Of a DNA stretch of 64,000 nt, positions 12,595 to 20,432 are shown piece after piece (the first letter of the stretch is position 1; every line of letters begins with the position of its first letter). This stretch comes from Neobacillus cucumis (GTDB taxonomy: Bacteria; Bacillota; Bacilli; Bacillales_B; DSM-18226), in assembly GCF_023715505.1 (NCBI RefSeq), contig NZ_JAMBOH010000008.1, positions 62,001 through 126,000 on the forward strand. The letters are read 5' to 3'. The position numbers and the translations under genes are program-made. The notes beneath the pieces are model-generated. The model did not search any database and was not told the DNA's origin. It worked only from the letters and a program-made list of their open reading frames with translations.

Positions 12595-12745
12595 GGCGGT
12601 TTTCGCCAGTAACCTGAGCTTATCCGCCACTATAAAATCTACTTCACCAGTCATGCTATGTTATCCGCCAGTAAATTGGCCAAGCGCCATTATTTTAACC
12701 TTAGCGGCCACTAATGAAGCCCGTAGCGCCAGTTACCGCCAGTAC
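12595..12745. repeat. Degenerate word array, core CGCCAGTAA
   Basis: About eight imperfect copies of CGCCAGTA or CGCCACTA recur every 20-22 bp between hbd and the thiolase gene. Each copy has different flanks, so this is a word array and not a simple tandem duplication. Confidence 0.75.
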
Positions 12746-12763
12746 CCACATTTTAGAAAAACC

Positions 12764-13951
12764 TTATACCTTAGGAACCTCTATCATCACCGCATCCCCT
12801 TGGCCGCCGCCTGAGCAAATCGCTGCAATCCCGACACCGCCGCCGCGGCGCTTCAATTCGTGCATCAAGGTAATCATAATCCGCGCCCCGCTCGCACCAA
12901 TCGGATGACCCAGCGCGACCGCACCGCCATTCACATTGACCTTTTCCGAATCAAGGCCGGCAATCTTCGCACTTGCTAAAGCTACCGCCGAGAAGGCTTC
13001 ATTGATTTCAAACAAGTCAATCTCATCCAAGCTCCGGCCGGTTTTTCTTAACAGCTCATTAATCACCAACCCCGGTGTCTGCGGGAAATCCTTTGCTTCG
13101 ACTGCAATCGCTGCATGGCCAAGGATAACAGCCTCCACCTGACGCCCTTCTCGCGCAGCCCGCTCCTCACTCATCAACACAAGAGCCGCTGCACCGTCAT
13201 TCACTCCTGGAGCATTTCCCGCTGTAATCGTGCCGGTAGAATTGAACACCGGTGCTAATTTGGACAACCGCTCCAAAGAAGTATCCTTGCGCGGACCCTC
13301 ATCCACTGTAACCACAACCGGCTCCCCTTTACGCTGCGGCACCTCAACTGCCACTATCTCCTCAGCTAATTTTCCGCTCTCAATCGCAGCAATCGCCCGA
13401 AGATGACTTCGAAGCGCCCATTCATCCTGAGCCTGACGTGAAATCTCCATTTCAGCGGCCGTTCCATTTCCATAAGTGCCCATATGCACGCCTGTAAAGC
13501 TGCAGGTCAAGCCGTCATGAACCATTAAGTCTTTTACGGTTGAATCGCCCATTCGAAAGCCCCATCTTGCTTTTGGCAGAATATATGGAGCGTTGCTCAT
13601 CGATTCCATTCCGCCTGCAACAATGACCTCTTCATCGCCCGCGCGAATGATTTGATCGGCTAACGTCACGCTGCGCATACCGGAAGCACAAACCTTGTTA
13701 ATCGTCTCCGTCTTGACTTCCCATGGCAGTCCGGCGTGAACAGCTGCCTGCCGGGACGGAATTTGACCCTGCCCGCCTTGTAACACCGTTCCAAGAATCA
13801 CTTCCTCCACCTCTTCCGGCTTCACACCTGCACGAAGCAGTGCTTCCTTCACCGCAATGCCGCCAAGCTGTGATGCCGTAAAGCTGCTTAAACTCCCCCC
13901 CAATTTTCCAAAAGGTGTTCGAACACCGCTTAAAATAACCGTTCTGCCCAT
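12764..13951 (-). CDS. Acetyl-CoA C-acetyltransferase (thiolase)
   Basis: This 395-residue thiolase carries the acylated Cys88 in [11 protein letters not shown], the [11 protein letters not shown] histidine motif and the second Cys in [11 protein letters not shown], with the usual family length. It cleaves or condenses acetoacetyl-CoA or longer 3-ketoacyl-CoA. The ATG at 13951 follows AAGGGGGAG; the open frame extends further but lacks a ribosome site. Its own promoter, cre-like site and leader hairpin lie upstream, so it probably heads the thl-hbd-acd-acdA-tetR-icmF unit. Confidence 0.94.
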   Translation of the reverse strand: MGRTVILSGVRTPFGKLGGSLSSFTASQLGGIAVKEALLRAGVKPEEVEEVILGTVLQGGQGQIPSRQAAVHAGLPWEVKTETINKVCASGMRSVTLADQIIRAGDEEVIVAGGMESMSNAPYILPKARWGFRMGDSTVKDLMVHDGLTCSFTGVHMGTYGNGTAAEMEISRQAQDEWALRSHLRAIAAIESGKLAEEIVAVEVPQRKGEPVVVTVDEGPRKDTSLERLSKLAPVFNSTGTITAGNAPGVNDGAAALVLMSEERAAREGRQVEAVILGHAAIAVEAKDFPQTPGLVINELLRKTGRSLDEIDLFEINEAFSAVALASAKIAGLDSEKVNVNGGAVALGHPIGASGARIMITLMHELKRRGGGVGIAAICSGGGQGDAVMIEVPKV

Positions 13952-14012
13952 TTCAATCTCCCCCTTATTCCTATTAGTACTAAACAGCCAAATTCCCCTT
14001 AGCCTGCTTCGA

Positions 14013-14028
14013 CTGAACGCTCGCTCAG
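14013..14028. promoter_or_regulatory. Inverted repeat, candidate TetR operator
   Basis: CTGAACGCTCGCTCAG is an inverted repeat of the form CTGAnCG-n2-CGnTCAG about 60 nt before the thiolase start codon. The form fits TetR-type operators. Assignment to the TetR of this operon is inference. Confidence 0.4.
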
Positions 14029-14037
14029 GTAAAGAAC

Positions 14038-14082
14038 GAAAAATATAACGCAAGCAAGGAACCACGGGTTCCCACTTACGTT
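14038..14082 (-). terminator. Leader hairpin before the thiolase gene
   Basis: On the minus strand AACG-AAG-GGAACC pairs with GGTTCC-CTT-CGTT around a CGT loop, followed by ATATTTTTCG. It lies between the inferred promoter and the thiolase start and so would act as an attenuator or partial terminator. Confidence 0.6.
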
Positions 14083-14093
14083 TCTTTAAAAAA

Positions 14094-14148
14094 TGAAAGC
14101 GTTTTAATAAGATAACTCTATTTTACCTAAAAAAGAGCAGAAGTTGAA
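14094..14148 (-). promoter_or_regulatory. Thiolase-operon promoter with downstream cre-like site
   Basis: On the minus strand TTCAAC and TAAAAT are 17 nt apart (14143-14148 and 14120-14125). Just downstream, on the plus strand, TGAAAGCGTTTTAA (14094-14107) matches the CcpA consensus TGWAARCGYTWNCW with one mismatch. A cre at this place would repress in glucose. Confidence 0.6.
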
Positions 14149-14183
14149 ATATTTTACACAAAATTTTTAAAATTTTGATTTGT

Positions 14184-14210
14184 AAAAAACCCAACTCCTG
14201 CGTTAGTTTT
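14184..14210 (-). terminator. Probable terminator of fadF
   Basis: AAAACTAAC and GTTGGGTTTT pair with one bulged G around GCAGGA, and the stem overlaps the fadF stop codon. The U-run is short and shared with the stem. Confidence 0.5.
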
Positions 14211-16317
14211 AAGAGGCTGCTTTGACTTCACCACAAACGGCCTTTTCAAGTAACTCAGCCACATCATAAGTTGCTACTTTTTCTTCCACTTCTTTTGCCT
14301 TTGTTCCATCAGACAGCATCGTTAAGCAGTACGGACAGCCCGAGCTGATCACGGACGGATTAACGGCAAGGGCCTGTTCCGTCCGGCTGACGTTGATGCG
14401 GTGGCCGGTTTCTTCCTCCATCCACATCAAACCGCCGCCTGCACCGCAGCACATACCTTTTTCACGGTTGCGTTCCATTTCCACCAGCTGCACACCAGGG
14501 ATCGATTTTAAAATCTCCCGCGGTGGATCGTATACATCGTTGTAACGTCCAAGGTAACAGGAATCATGGAAGGTAATTTTTTCATTAACCGCATGCTTTG
14601 GAACGAGTCTTTGATTACGGACAAGCTGATAAAGGACTTCCGTATGGTGGAATACCTCAGCTTCTAAGCCGAAATCAGGATATTCATTTTTAAAAATATT
14701 ATAGGCATGCGGGTCAATTGTAACGATTTTCTTGACCTCAGCCTTCTGAAACTCCTCAATATTTTTGGCCGCAAGCTCTTGGAATAAGAATTCATTTCCT
14801 AAACGGCGCGGTGTATCGCCGGAATTCTTTTCTTTATTACCGAGGATCGCAAATTTCACGCCAGCTTCGTTTAAGAGCTTAGCGAAAGATAGGGCAATCT
14901 TTTGGCTGCGGTTATCAAACGAACCCATTGAGCCAACCCAGAATAGGTATTCAAATTCTTCGCCCGCCTTGTTCATTTCCTTAACGGTTGGAATATGCAC
15001 ATCTTCGCGGACCTCCCGCCAGTTTTCGCGTTCTTTACGGTTTAAGCCCCATGGGTTGCCTTGACGCTCAATATTTGTCATCGCACGCTGGGCATCGGCA
15101 TCCATTTTTCCTTCTGTCAAAACTAAGTAACGGCGCAGGTCGATAATTTTATCAACATGTTCATTCATAACTGGACATTGGTCCTCACAGTTGCGGCAGG
15201 TTGTACACGCCCAAATCTCCTCTTCGGTAATCACATCACCAATCAAACTAGGGCTGTAAAGAGCGGCAGCGGCCGTTTCCTGCGCACCATGACCTTGTGC
15301 CGCAAGTGCAATCTGGTTTCCTTTTGTATTCGCGAAGGCAAACGTCGGCACCCATGGCTGCTTAGAGGTCACAGACGCACCATGAAAGGTAAGGTGGTCA
15401 CGCATTTTGACGATTAGATCCATTGGTGACAGCATCTTGCCTGTACCGGTGGCGGGACACATATTGGTACAGCGTCCACATTCAACGCAGGCATAAAAAT
15501 CAATCATTTGGTGCTGGGTAAAGTCCTCAATTTTTCCAACACCGAACGTTTCTTGTGATTCATCCTCAAAATTAACCTTTTTCAATTTCCCCGGTTTATC
15601 AAGGCGGTTAAAGTAGACGTTGGCCGGACCGGCAATTAAGTGTGCATGCTTGGACTGCGGCACATAGACTAAGAACGTTAACAAGAATAATAAATGCGCC
15701 CACCATGCTATGTAAAAAATAACAATGGAGGCGGTTTCATTAATTCCTGAAAAAATTAGCGAGATCATTGACGCAACAGGTTCTGTCCATGATGGATCAT
15801 CTCCATGCCAAATAATGCCCATTCCATTCCCCAATAAAACAGACACCATTAACCCGCCAATAAATAACAAAACAAGGCCTGATTTAAAATTGCGTTTTAG
15901 ACGGACTAATTTTTCAACATAACGGCGGTGAAAGGCCCACACCACTGCAACAAGAATCATTAAGGTGACAATTTCCTGGAAAAAGGTGAAACCAGCATAT
16001 AATGGGCCAAGCGGCAGATGGGAGCCAGGCACAAGTCCTTTCCAAATAAAATCAAGCGCTCCGAATTGCACTAAAATAAAGCCATAAAAGAACATGACGT
16101 GGATGGCACCACTTTTTTTATCTTTTAATAGCTTCTTCTGGCCAAACACGTTAATCCAGATTTTTTGCAGTCTTTCTTTAACATTGTTATCAAACTCGAC
16201 TTTCTTCCCCAGCTTAATAAATTCTATCCGCGTTTTGACTACATAAACAAACAGACTAATTGCGTAAGCGGTTACAGACAGAAACGCAATGAGATTGACC
16301 AATAAAAGACCATTCAA
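14209..16317 (-). CDS. fadF: Membrane Fe-S oxidoreductase of beta-oxidation (FadF-like)
   Basis: This 702-residue protein probably carries electrons from acyl-CoA dehydrogenase and ETF to menaquinone. About five membrane helices occupy the first 250 residues. Two 4Fe-4S motifs (CVECGRCTNMCP and CTTCRNCEDQCP) and two CCG domains (CCGAGGG; SGCPYCLTML) follow, as in heterodisulfide-reductase-like proteins. I chose a TTG start at 16317 because AAAGGGG lies 7 nt upstream and the upstream ATG overlaps the promoter. B. subtilis has the fadF-acdA-rpoE order. A FadR-like box covers its promoter. Confidence 0.9.
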   Translation of the reverse strand: MNGLLLVNLIAFLSVTAYAISLFVYVVKTRIEFIKLGKKVEFDNNVKERLQKIWINVFGQKKLLKDKKSGAIHVMFFYGFILVQFGALDFIWKGLVPGSHLPLGPLYAGFTFFQEIVTLMILVAVVWAFHRRYVEKLVRLKRNFKSGLVLLFIGGLMVSVLLGNGMGIIWHGDDPSWTEPVASMISLIFSGINETASIVIFYIAWWAHLLFLLTFLVYVPQSKHAHLIAGPANVYFNRLDKPGKLKKVNFEDESQETFGVGKIEDFTQHQMIDFYACVECGRCTNMCPATGTGKMLSPMDLIVKMRDHLTFHGASVTSKQPWVPTFAFANTKGNQIALAAQGHGAQETAAAALYSPSLIGDVITEEEIWACTTCRNCEDQCPVMNEHVDKIIDLRRYLVLTEGKMDADAQRAMTNIERQGNPWGLNRKERENWREVREDVHIPTVKEMNKAGEEFEYLFWVGSMGSFDNRSQKIALSFAKLLNEAGVKFAILGNKEKNSGDTPRRLGNEFLFQELAAKNIEEFQKAEVKKIVTIDPHAYNIFKNEYPDFGLEAEVFHHTEVLYQLVRNQRLVPKHAVNEKITFHDSCYLGRYNDVYDPPREILKSIPGVQLVEMERNREKGMCCGAGGGLMWMEEETGHRINVSRTEQALAVNPSVISSGCPYCLTMLSDGTKAKEVEEKVATYDVAELLEKAVCGEVKAAS

Positions 16318-16392
16318 GTAAAACGCCCCTTTCTTAGATTGTCCCCAATTGTTTGTTGAAAATAGTAAATATTCAGAATTGTACTTATCTCT

Positions 16393-16421
16393 ATTATAAA
16401 AATGAATGAGCATTCAGTCAA
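16393..16421 (-). promoter_or_regulatory. fadF promoter with FadR-like operator
   Basis: TTGACT and TATAAT are 17 nt apart. The 18-mer TGACTGAATGCTCATTCA (16403-16420) overlaps the -35 and matches the B. subtilis FadR consensus TGAATGAMTANTCATTCA with two mismatches. FadR repressing until long-chain acyl-CoA binds is the known mechanism; its use here is inference. Confidence 0.75.
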
Positions 16422-16503
16422 ATGTTTTTTTTAGGTTTACTCAACTTATAGAAATTCCAGCACATGGAGACACTAACTAAACCGAATGGGGGAAAGATTC
16501 ACG

Positions 16504-17706
16504 ATGAAATTTTTACTCATTTTGAGCGGACTGCTTGTTCTTATCATTATATGGCTTGTCTTAGATTTTAGGTTAGGACGAAGGAAACATCATTTGATCA
16601 CAAGTAAAATCGAGACCGGCATCCTCCATGGCGAGTTAGACATTTTTACGCATGGAAAGGAATTTTTTCGCCGTTATTTTTCCGAGCTTCAAAAGGCCCA
16701 AAAACATATCCATATCTTATACTACATCGTGAAGAATGACAGCTTGGGACGGGAGTTTTTCACTATTTTAAAAGAGAAGGCGCGGGCGGGTGTTGAGGTC
16801 CGCTTGCTGATTGACCGCCTTGGCAGTTTTACAATTAAGAAAACAGAAATTAAGGAACTAAAGGATGCAGGCGTCCTTGTAGCGTTTAGCAACCGAGTCA
16901 AACTGCCCTTCCTATTTTATTCCGCACAAGTCCGAAACCACCGGAAAATTTCGATTATTGATGGAAAAGTGGGCTTTATGGGGGGCTTTAATATTGGCAA
17001 AGAATATATCGATGAAGACCCGAAGCTTAGTCCATGGCGGGATTATCAGTTAATCATAACCGGTGAAAGTGTTAATTTTTTGCAGAGTGAGTTTTTGCTG
17101 GATTGGAATGAGTATTCGGGCGAAACGGTTTCATCCGATTCCAGTTATTATCCCAAACTGCCTAAAGGCAGCATCCGCCATCAATTTAACCCAACCGAGG
17201 CCGGACTGCTGGAAGGGATTTTTATTGATTTAATCAAAAAGGCCGACAAATCGATTATCATCGGCACCCCTTACTTTATTCCAAGTGCATCCATTTTCAG
17301 GGAATTACTTGCCGCACGGCGGCGCGGCGTTGGTATAACGCTCCTTGTCCCCTATACGGCTGATCATATCCTTGTCCAAGAGGCATCTTTCCGCTTTTTG
17401 CGGAAGCTCCTTAAGGAAGGTGCACTAGTTTATCAATATCAAAACGGTTTTTATCATGCAAAAACCATCCTGATTGACGATAAGATTTGTGATATTGGCA
17501 CGGCCAATTTTGATAAAAGAAGCTTATTTTTAAATAAAGAAATTAATTGCTATATTTATGATCCAGCCTTTATTAAACGCATGAGGCAGGTTGTCAAAAA
17601 AGACATCCTTGATTCTAAACCACTGTCATTAGAGGACCTTAATAAACCAGATTTATGGCGGTCTGTGAAGGAAACGTTCGCAAGAGCTATCAGCTATTTT
17701 TTATAA
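16504..17706 (+). CDS. clsB: Cardiolipin synthase-type phospholipase D protein (YwjE/ClsB)
   Basis: This 400-residue membrane protein starts with one helix (about residues 2-20) followed by two phospholipase D domains. Each carries an HxK...D motif: NHRKISIIDGKVGFMGG and YHAKTILIDDKICDIG. The family joins phosphatidylglycerol units to form cardiolipin. The ATG at 16504 follows GGGGGAAA; an ATG 18 nt upstream has no ribosome site. It diverges from fadF and is followed by uvsE after 12 nt, as in B. subtilis ywjE-ywjD. Confidence 0.9.
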   Translation: MKFLLILSGLLVLIIIWLVLDFRLGRRKHHLITSKIETGILHGELDIFTHGKEFFRRYFSELQKAQKHIHILYYIVKNDSLGREFFTILKEKARAGVEVRLLIDRLGSFTIKKTEIKELKDAGVLVAFSNRVKLPFLFYSAQVRNHRKISIIDGKVGFMGGFNIGKEYIDEDPKLSPWRDYQLIITGESVNFLQSEFLLDWNEYSGETVSSDSSYYPKLPKGSIRHQFNPTEAGLLEGIFIDLIKKADKSIIIGTPYFIPSASIFRELLAARRRGVGITLLVPYTADHILVQEASFRFLRKLLKEGALVYQYQNGFYHAKTILIDDKICDIGTANFDKRSLFLNKEINCYIYDPAFIKRMRQVVKKDILDSKPLSLEDLNKPDLWRSVKETFARAISYFL

Positions 17707-17718
17707 GGGGGAGTGTCG

Positions 17719-18678
17719 ATGTTCAAAATTCGATTTGGCTATGTTTCACATGCAATTAGTTTATGGGACGCTTCCCCAGCGCATACGCTTACCTTTACCA
17801 GATACAAGCAGCTTAGTGCCGCAGAGCGCAAAGAAAAATTGCTTGAGGTGACGAAGCGGAATCTTCAGCATACATTAAGGATGCTTTACTATAATCTAGC
17901 CCACGAAATTGAATTGTACCGTTTCTCAAGCTCGATTGTCCCCTTGGCGACACATCCAGAGGTACGCTGGGATTTTACTACTCCCTTTTTAAAAGAATGG
18001 CAGGAAATTGGCGGCTTAGTAAAAAAGAATCGTTTGCGGGTCAGCTTTCATCCGAATCAATTTACCCTGTTTACTTCTCCCAAAAAGACGATAACCGAAA
18101 ATGCCGTAATTGATATGACGTACCATTATCAGATGTTTGAAGCGATGGGGATCGTGGATCAGGCACTCATCAATATTCATATTGGCGGTGCTTATGGGGA
18201 TAAGGCGGCCGCAGTGTCGCGGTTTTATGAGAACCTGACCACTTTGCCGGCACACATTAAAAAGGTGATGACTTTAGAAAATGATGATAAAACTTACACA
18301 GCTGAAGAAACCTTAACGATATGTAAGAAAGAGGGGATTCCGTTGGTGTTTGATTATCATCATCATATGGCCAATCTTAGTGAGGTGTCACTTGAGGAGC
18401 TGCTGCCTCAGATTTTTGAGACGTGGTCAACTGTCGAAGCTGTTCCGAAGGTCCATATTTCTTCGCCAAAAAATGAGAAGGAGTTCCGCTCCCATGCTGA
18501 TTTTGTTGATCCGGAGTTCATCATGCCGTTTGTGAATTTATTGCGTGAACTCGGCCGGGATATCGATTTTATGATTGAGGCTAAGGCAAAGGATCAGGCA
18601 GCCTTAAAATTAGTCGAAGATTTAAGCAAATTGCGCGGCCTTAAGCGAATTAGCGGGGCAAGCCTTGAAATAAAGTGA
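17719..18678 (+). CDS. uvsE: UV DNA damage endonuclease UvsE
   Basis: This 319-residue TIM-barrel nuclease nicks DNA 5' of UV photoproducts. Metal-ligand segments typical of the family are visible: [37 protein letters not shown] and KVHISSP. I chose the ATG at 17719 behind AAGGGGGAG; a GTG 6 nt upstream is too close to that site. It is probably co-transcribed with clsB and ends at a shared bidirectional terminator. In spores it would repair DNA during germination, which is inference. Confidence 0.92.
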   Translation: MFKIRFGYVSHAISLWDASPAHTLTFTRYKQLSAAERKEKLLEVTKRNLQHTLRMLYYNLAHEIELYRFSSSIVPLATHPEVRWDFTTPFLKEWQEIGGLVKKNRLRVSFHPNQFTLFTSPKKTITENAVIDMTYHYQMFEAMGIVDQALINIHIGGAYGDKAAAVSRFYENLTTLPAHIKKVMTLENDDKTYTAEETLTICKKEGIPLVFDYHHHMANLSEVSLEELLPQIFETWSTVEAVPKVHISSPKNEKEFRSHADFVDPEFIMPFVNLLRELGRDIDFMIEAKAKDQAALKLVEDLSKLRGLKRISGASLEIK

Positions 18679-18710
18679 AAGAGTCTCCGATTTTCTTGGA
18701 GACTCTTTTT
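18678..18710. terminator. Bidirectional terminator, uvsE and sspH
   Basis: AAAGAGTCTCC and GGAGACTCTTTTT form a strong stem between the convergent uvsE and sspH genes, with A/T runs on both sides. Confidence 0.88.
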
Positions 18711-18889
18711 TACTCTTCGATTAAATTGAGGACGGGAACATCTCTTTCATTCTCTGGATCTTTTCGGGTATAAATACGGGCCATTTTGGTATTTTCGTCG
18801 ACATGTTGAATAATGACTGGGGTTCCATCATAGGTGACATTAATCATATCGGCTGATTCTAATATTTCCTTCGCTCTTCCAACATTCAT
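18710..18889 (-). CDS. sspH: H-type small acid-soluble spore protein
   Basis: This 59-residue protein starts MNVGRAKEILESADMINVTY and ends VPVLNLIEE. The order MN-RAKEI-ES, NVTYDGTPV-IQHVDE, ARIY and VPV-LIE matches the SspH family of minor spore-core proteins. A SigG-type promoter lies upstream and GTAGGAGTGA gives a ribosome site. It is too short for most gene finders. It is next to another spore-type gene. Confidence 0.93.
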   Translation of the reverse strand: MNVGRAKEILESADMINVTYDGTPVIIQHVDENTKMARIYTRKDPENERDVPVLNLIEE

Positions 18890-18922
18890 CTGCTAGGTTC
18901 ACTCCTACTCAATTTCCATCTT

Positions 18923-18953
18923 TAATATTTACATGGTTTTTGGAATCTATTCA
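18923..18953 (-). promoter_or_regulatory. SigG/SigF-type promoter of sspH
   Basis: On the minus strand TGAATA and AATATTA are 18 nt apart. The SigG consensus is TGAATA-N17/18-CATACTA, so the -35 is perfect and the -10 matches 5 of 7. Forespore expression is expected for sspH. Confidence 0.7.
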
Positions 18954-18967
18954 TCTTTTTAAAAATT

Positions 18968-19044
18968 GGCTCTGTAAATTTGGCTGTTGATTTCGCACTC
19001 CAATCAACAGAGTATAAAAAGCTATAATGTCGCTTAACAGAGCC
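18968..19044. mobile_element. 77-bp miniature inverted-repeat element
   Basis: The element has ends GGCTCTGTAAA and, inverted, GGCTCTGTTAA. It is flanked by a perfect 8-bp direct repeat TAAAAATT at 18960-18967 and 19045-19052. It contains an internal dyad CTGTTGATT...AATCAACAG. No coding capacity exists. An 8-bp duplication with GGCTCTGT ends suggests mobilisation by an IS6- or ISL3-type transposase, which is inference. Confidence 0.8.
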
Positions 19045-19052
19045 TAAAAATT

Positions 19053-19096
19053 AAAACCCGGCTAATGCCCCCAACTAGGGAAGAAATAAGCCGGGC
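19053..19096 (-). terminator. Terminator of the repetitive spore protein gene
   Basis: CCCGGCTTAT and ATTAGCCGGG pair on the minus strand, followed by TTTTAATTTTT. The right target duplication of the 77-bp element abuts its U-run. Confidence 0.75.
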
Positions 19097-19106
19097 TTCT
19101 TACTGA

Positions 19107-20294
19107 TTATTGCATATATCCCTGACCAGAATTGTTTGAAATATCCTGTCTTACCTGCTGAGCATCTGTTCCAGCAAAGCCTGGCTGCATGATTGATTGG
19201 GCTCCTGCAAAGCCGCCAACTTGCATGCTGCCTCCTTGTTGGCTCATTCCCATTTGATTAAAGGAACCACCTTGTTGGCCCATCGTATTAGCCCCCATGC
19301 TGCCTGCATTGCGGCTAGTGATCTGGCCATTGCTGCTATTTTGAATGTCTTGTCTTACTTGCTGTACATCTGTTCCAGCAAAGCCTGGCTGCATAACCGA
19401 TTGTGCTCCTCCTTCGAAGCCGCCAACTTGCATAGTGCCACCTTGTTGGCTCATTCCACCTTGATTAAAGGAACCGCCTTGTTGGCCCATCGTACTAGCC
19501 CCCATGCTGCCTGCATTGCGGCTAGTGATCTGGCCATTGCTGCTATTTTGAATGTCTTGTCTTACTTGCTGTACATCTGTTCCAGCAAAGCCTGGCTGCA
19601 TAACCGATTGTGCTCCTCCTCCGAAGCCGCCAACTTGCATAGTGCCACCTTGTTGGCTCATTCCACCTTGATTAAGGGAACCGCCTTGTTGACCCACAAC
19701 TCCGCCCATAGAGCTATTTTGGATGTCTTGTCTTACCTGCTCTGCATCCGTTCCGGCAAAGCCTGGCTGCATAATCGATTGTGCTCCTCCTAAAAAGCCT
19801 GACTGCATATTAGACTGGGGACCTCCGGCCAACCCGCCGTATTGCATGCCGCCTCCTTGCTGGCCCAATCCCATATTGCCATTGCCCATGCTAACATTAT
19901 TACTGCTACGTTGGATGTCCTGCCTTACCTGCTGAGCATCTGTTCCAGCAAAGCCCGGCTGCATAACGGATTGAGGACCTCCGGCAAAGCCGCCAAATTG
20001 CATACTGCCTCCTTGCTGGCCTACACCCATCATACCCATGCCGCTTCCTTGTTGACCCATTCCCATATTGCCCATGCTAACATTATTACTGCTATTTTGA
20101 ATGTCTTGTCTTACCTGCTGGGCATCCGTTCCGGCAAAGCCCGGCTGCATAATTGAATTTGTTCCTGTAAAGCCGCCAAATTGCATGGATCCGCCTTGCT
20201 GCATTCCCATACCAGTTAATTGTTGTAATCCTTCATGGATTTGCTGCAGTGATTGATGGGCTTGCTGAACTGCTTGATAAATTCTATGCGGCAT
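19107..20294 (-). CDS. Repetitive gamma-SASP-like spore protein
   Basis: The protein has 395 residues, rich in Gly, Gln, Met and Ser. After an N-terminal helix (residues 1-27) come six copies of [IV]MQPGFAGTD[AV]QQVRQDIQ separated by Gly/Met/Gln linkers. The module resembles the SspE repeat FASETNAQQVRKQNQQS, with FA, T, AQQVR and Q-S conserved. A SigG-type promoter precedes it and sspH lies next door. I infer a forespore-expressed, SASP-related storage or coat protein. Usual gamma-SASPs are under 100 residues, so the size and copy number are unusual. GGAGGG precedes the ATG. Confidence 0.7.
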   Translation of the reverse strand: MPHRIYQAVQQAHQSLQQIHEGLQQLTGMGMQQGGSMQFGGFTGTNSIMQPGFAGTDAQQVRQDIQNSSNNVSMGNMGMGQQGSGMGMMGVGQQGGSMQFGGFAGGPQSVMQPGFAGTDAQQVRQDIQRSSNNVSMGNGNMGLGQQGGGMQYGGLAGGPQSNMQSGFLGGAQSIMQPGFAGTDAEQVRQDIQNSSMGGVVGQQGGSLNQGGMSQQGGTMQVGGFGGGAQSVMQPGFAGTDVQQVRQDIQNSSNGQITSRNAGSMGASTMGQQGGSFNQGGMSQQGGTMQVGGFEGGAQSVMQPGFAGTDVQQVRQDIQNSSNGQITSRNAGSMGANTMGQQGGSFNQMGMSQQGGSMQVGGFAGAQSIMQPGFAGTDAQQVRQDISNNSGQGYMQ

Positions 20295-20330
20295 ATAAAT
20301 CCCTCCATTAATGTTTTAATCAAACAGTTA

Positions 20331-20360
20331 TAGTATCTCTCCACCATCTTCCACTATTCT
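20331..20360 (-). promoter_or_regulatory. SigG-type promoter of the repetitive spore gene
   Basis: AGAATA and GATACTA are 17 nt apart on the minus strand; each differs from the SigG consensus (TGAATA, CATACTA) at one position. It lies about 40 nt upstream of the start codon. Confidence 0.72.
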
Positions 20361-20385
20361 CATAAATTTATATTTTTTTCCATAT

Positions 20386-20427
20386 AAAAAGCCCCTAGTA
20401 TTAGTTACCTAACACTAGGGGCTTTTT
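20386..20427 (-). terminator. Terminator of argS
   Basis: AAAAAGCCCCTAGT and ACTAGGGGCTTTTT form a 14-bp perfect stem just after the argS stop. Confidence 0.9.
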
Positions 20428-20432
20428 GCAAT

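Noticed and set aside
14044..14082. T-box riboswitch before the thiolase gene
   Set aside because: GGAACC pairing is present but the conserved AGGGTGGnACCGCG T-box and specifier stem are absent; a plain hairpin explains it.
19197..19793. 198-codon plus-strand frame with repeats
   Set aside because: It is the antisense of the repetitive spore protein gene, which has a ribosome site, promoter and recognisable modules.
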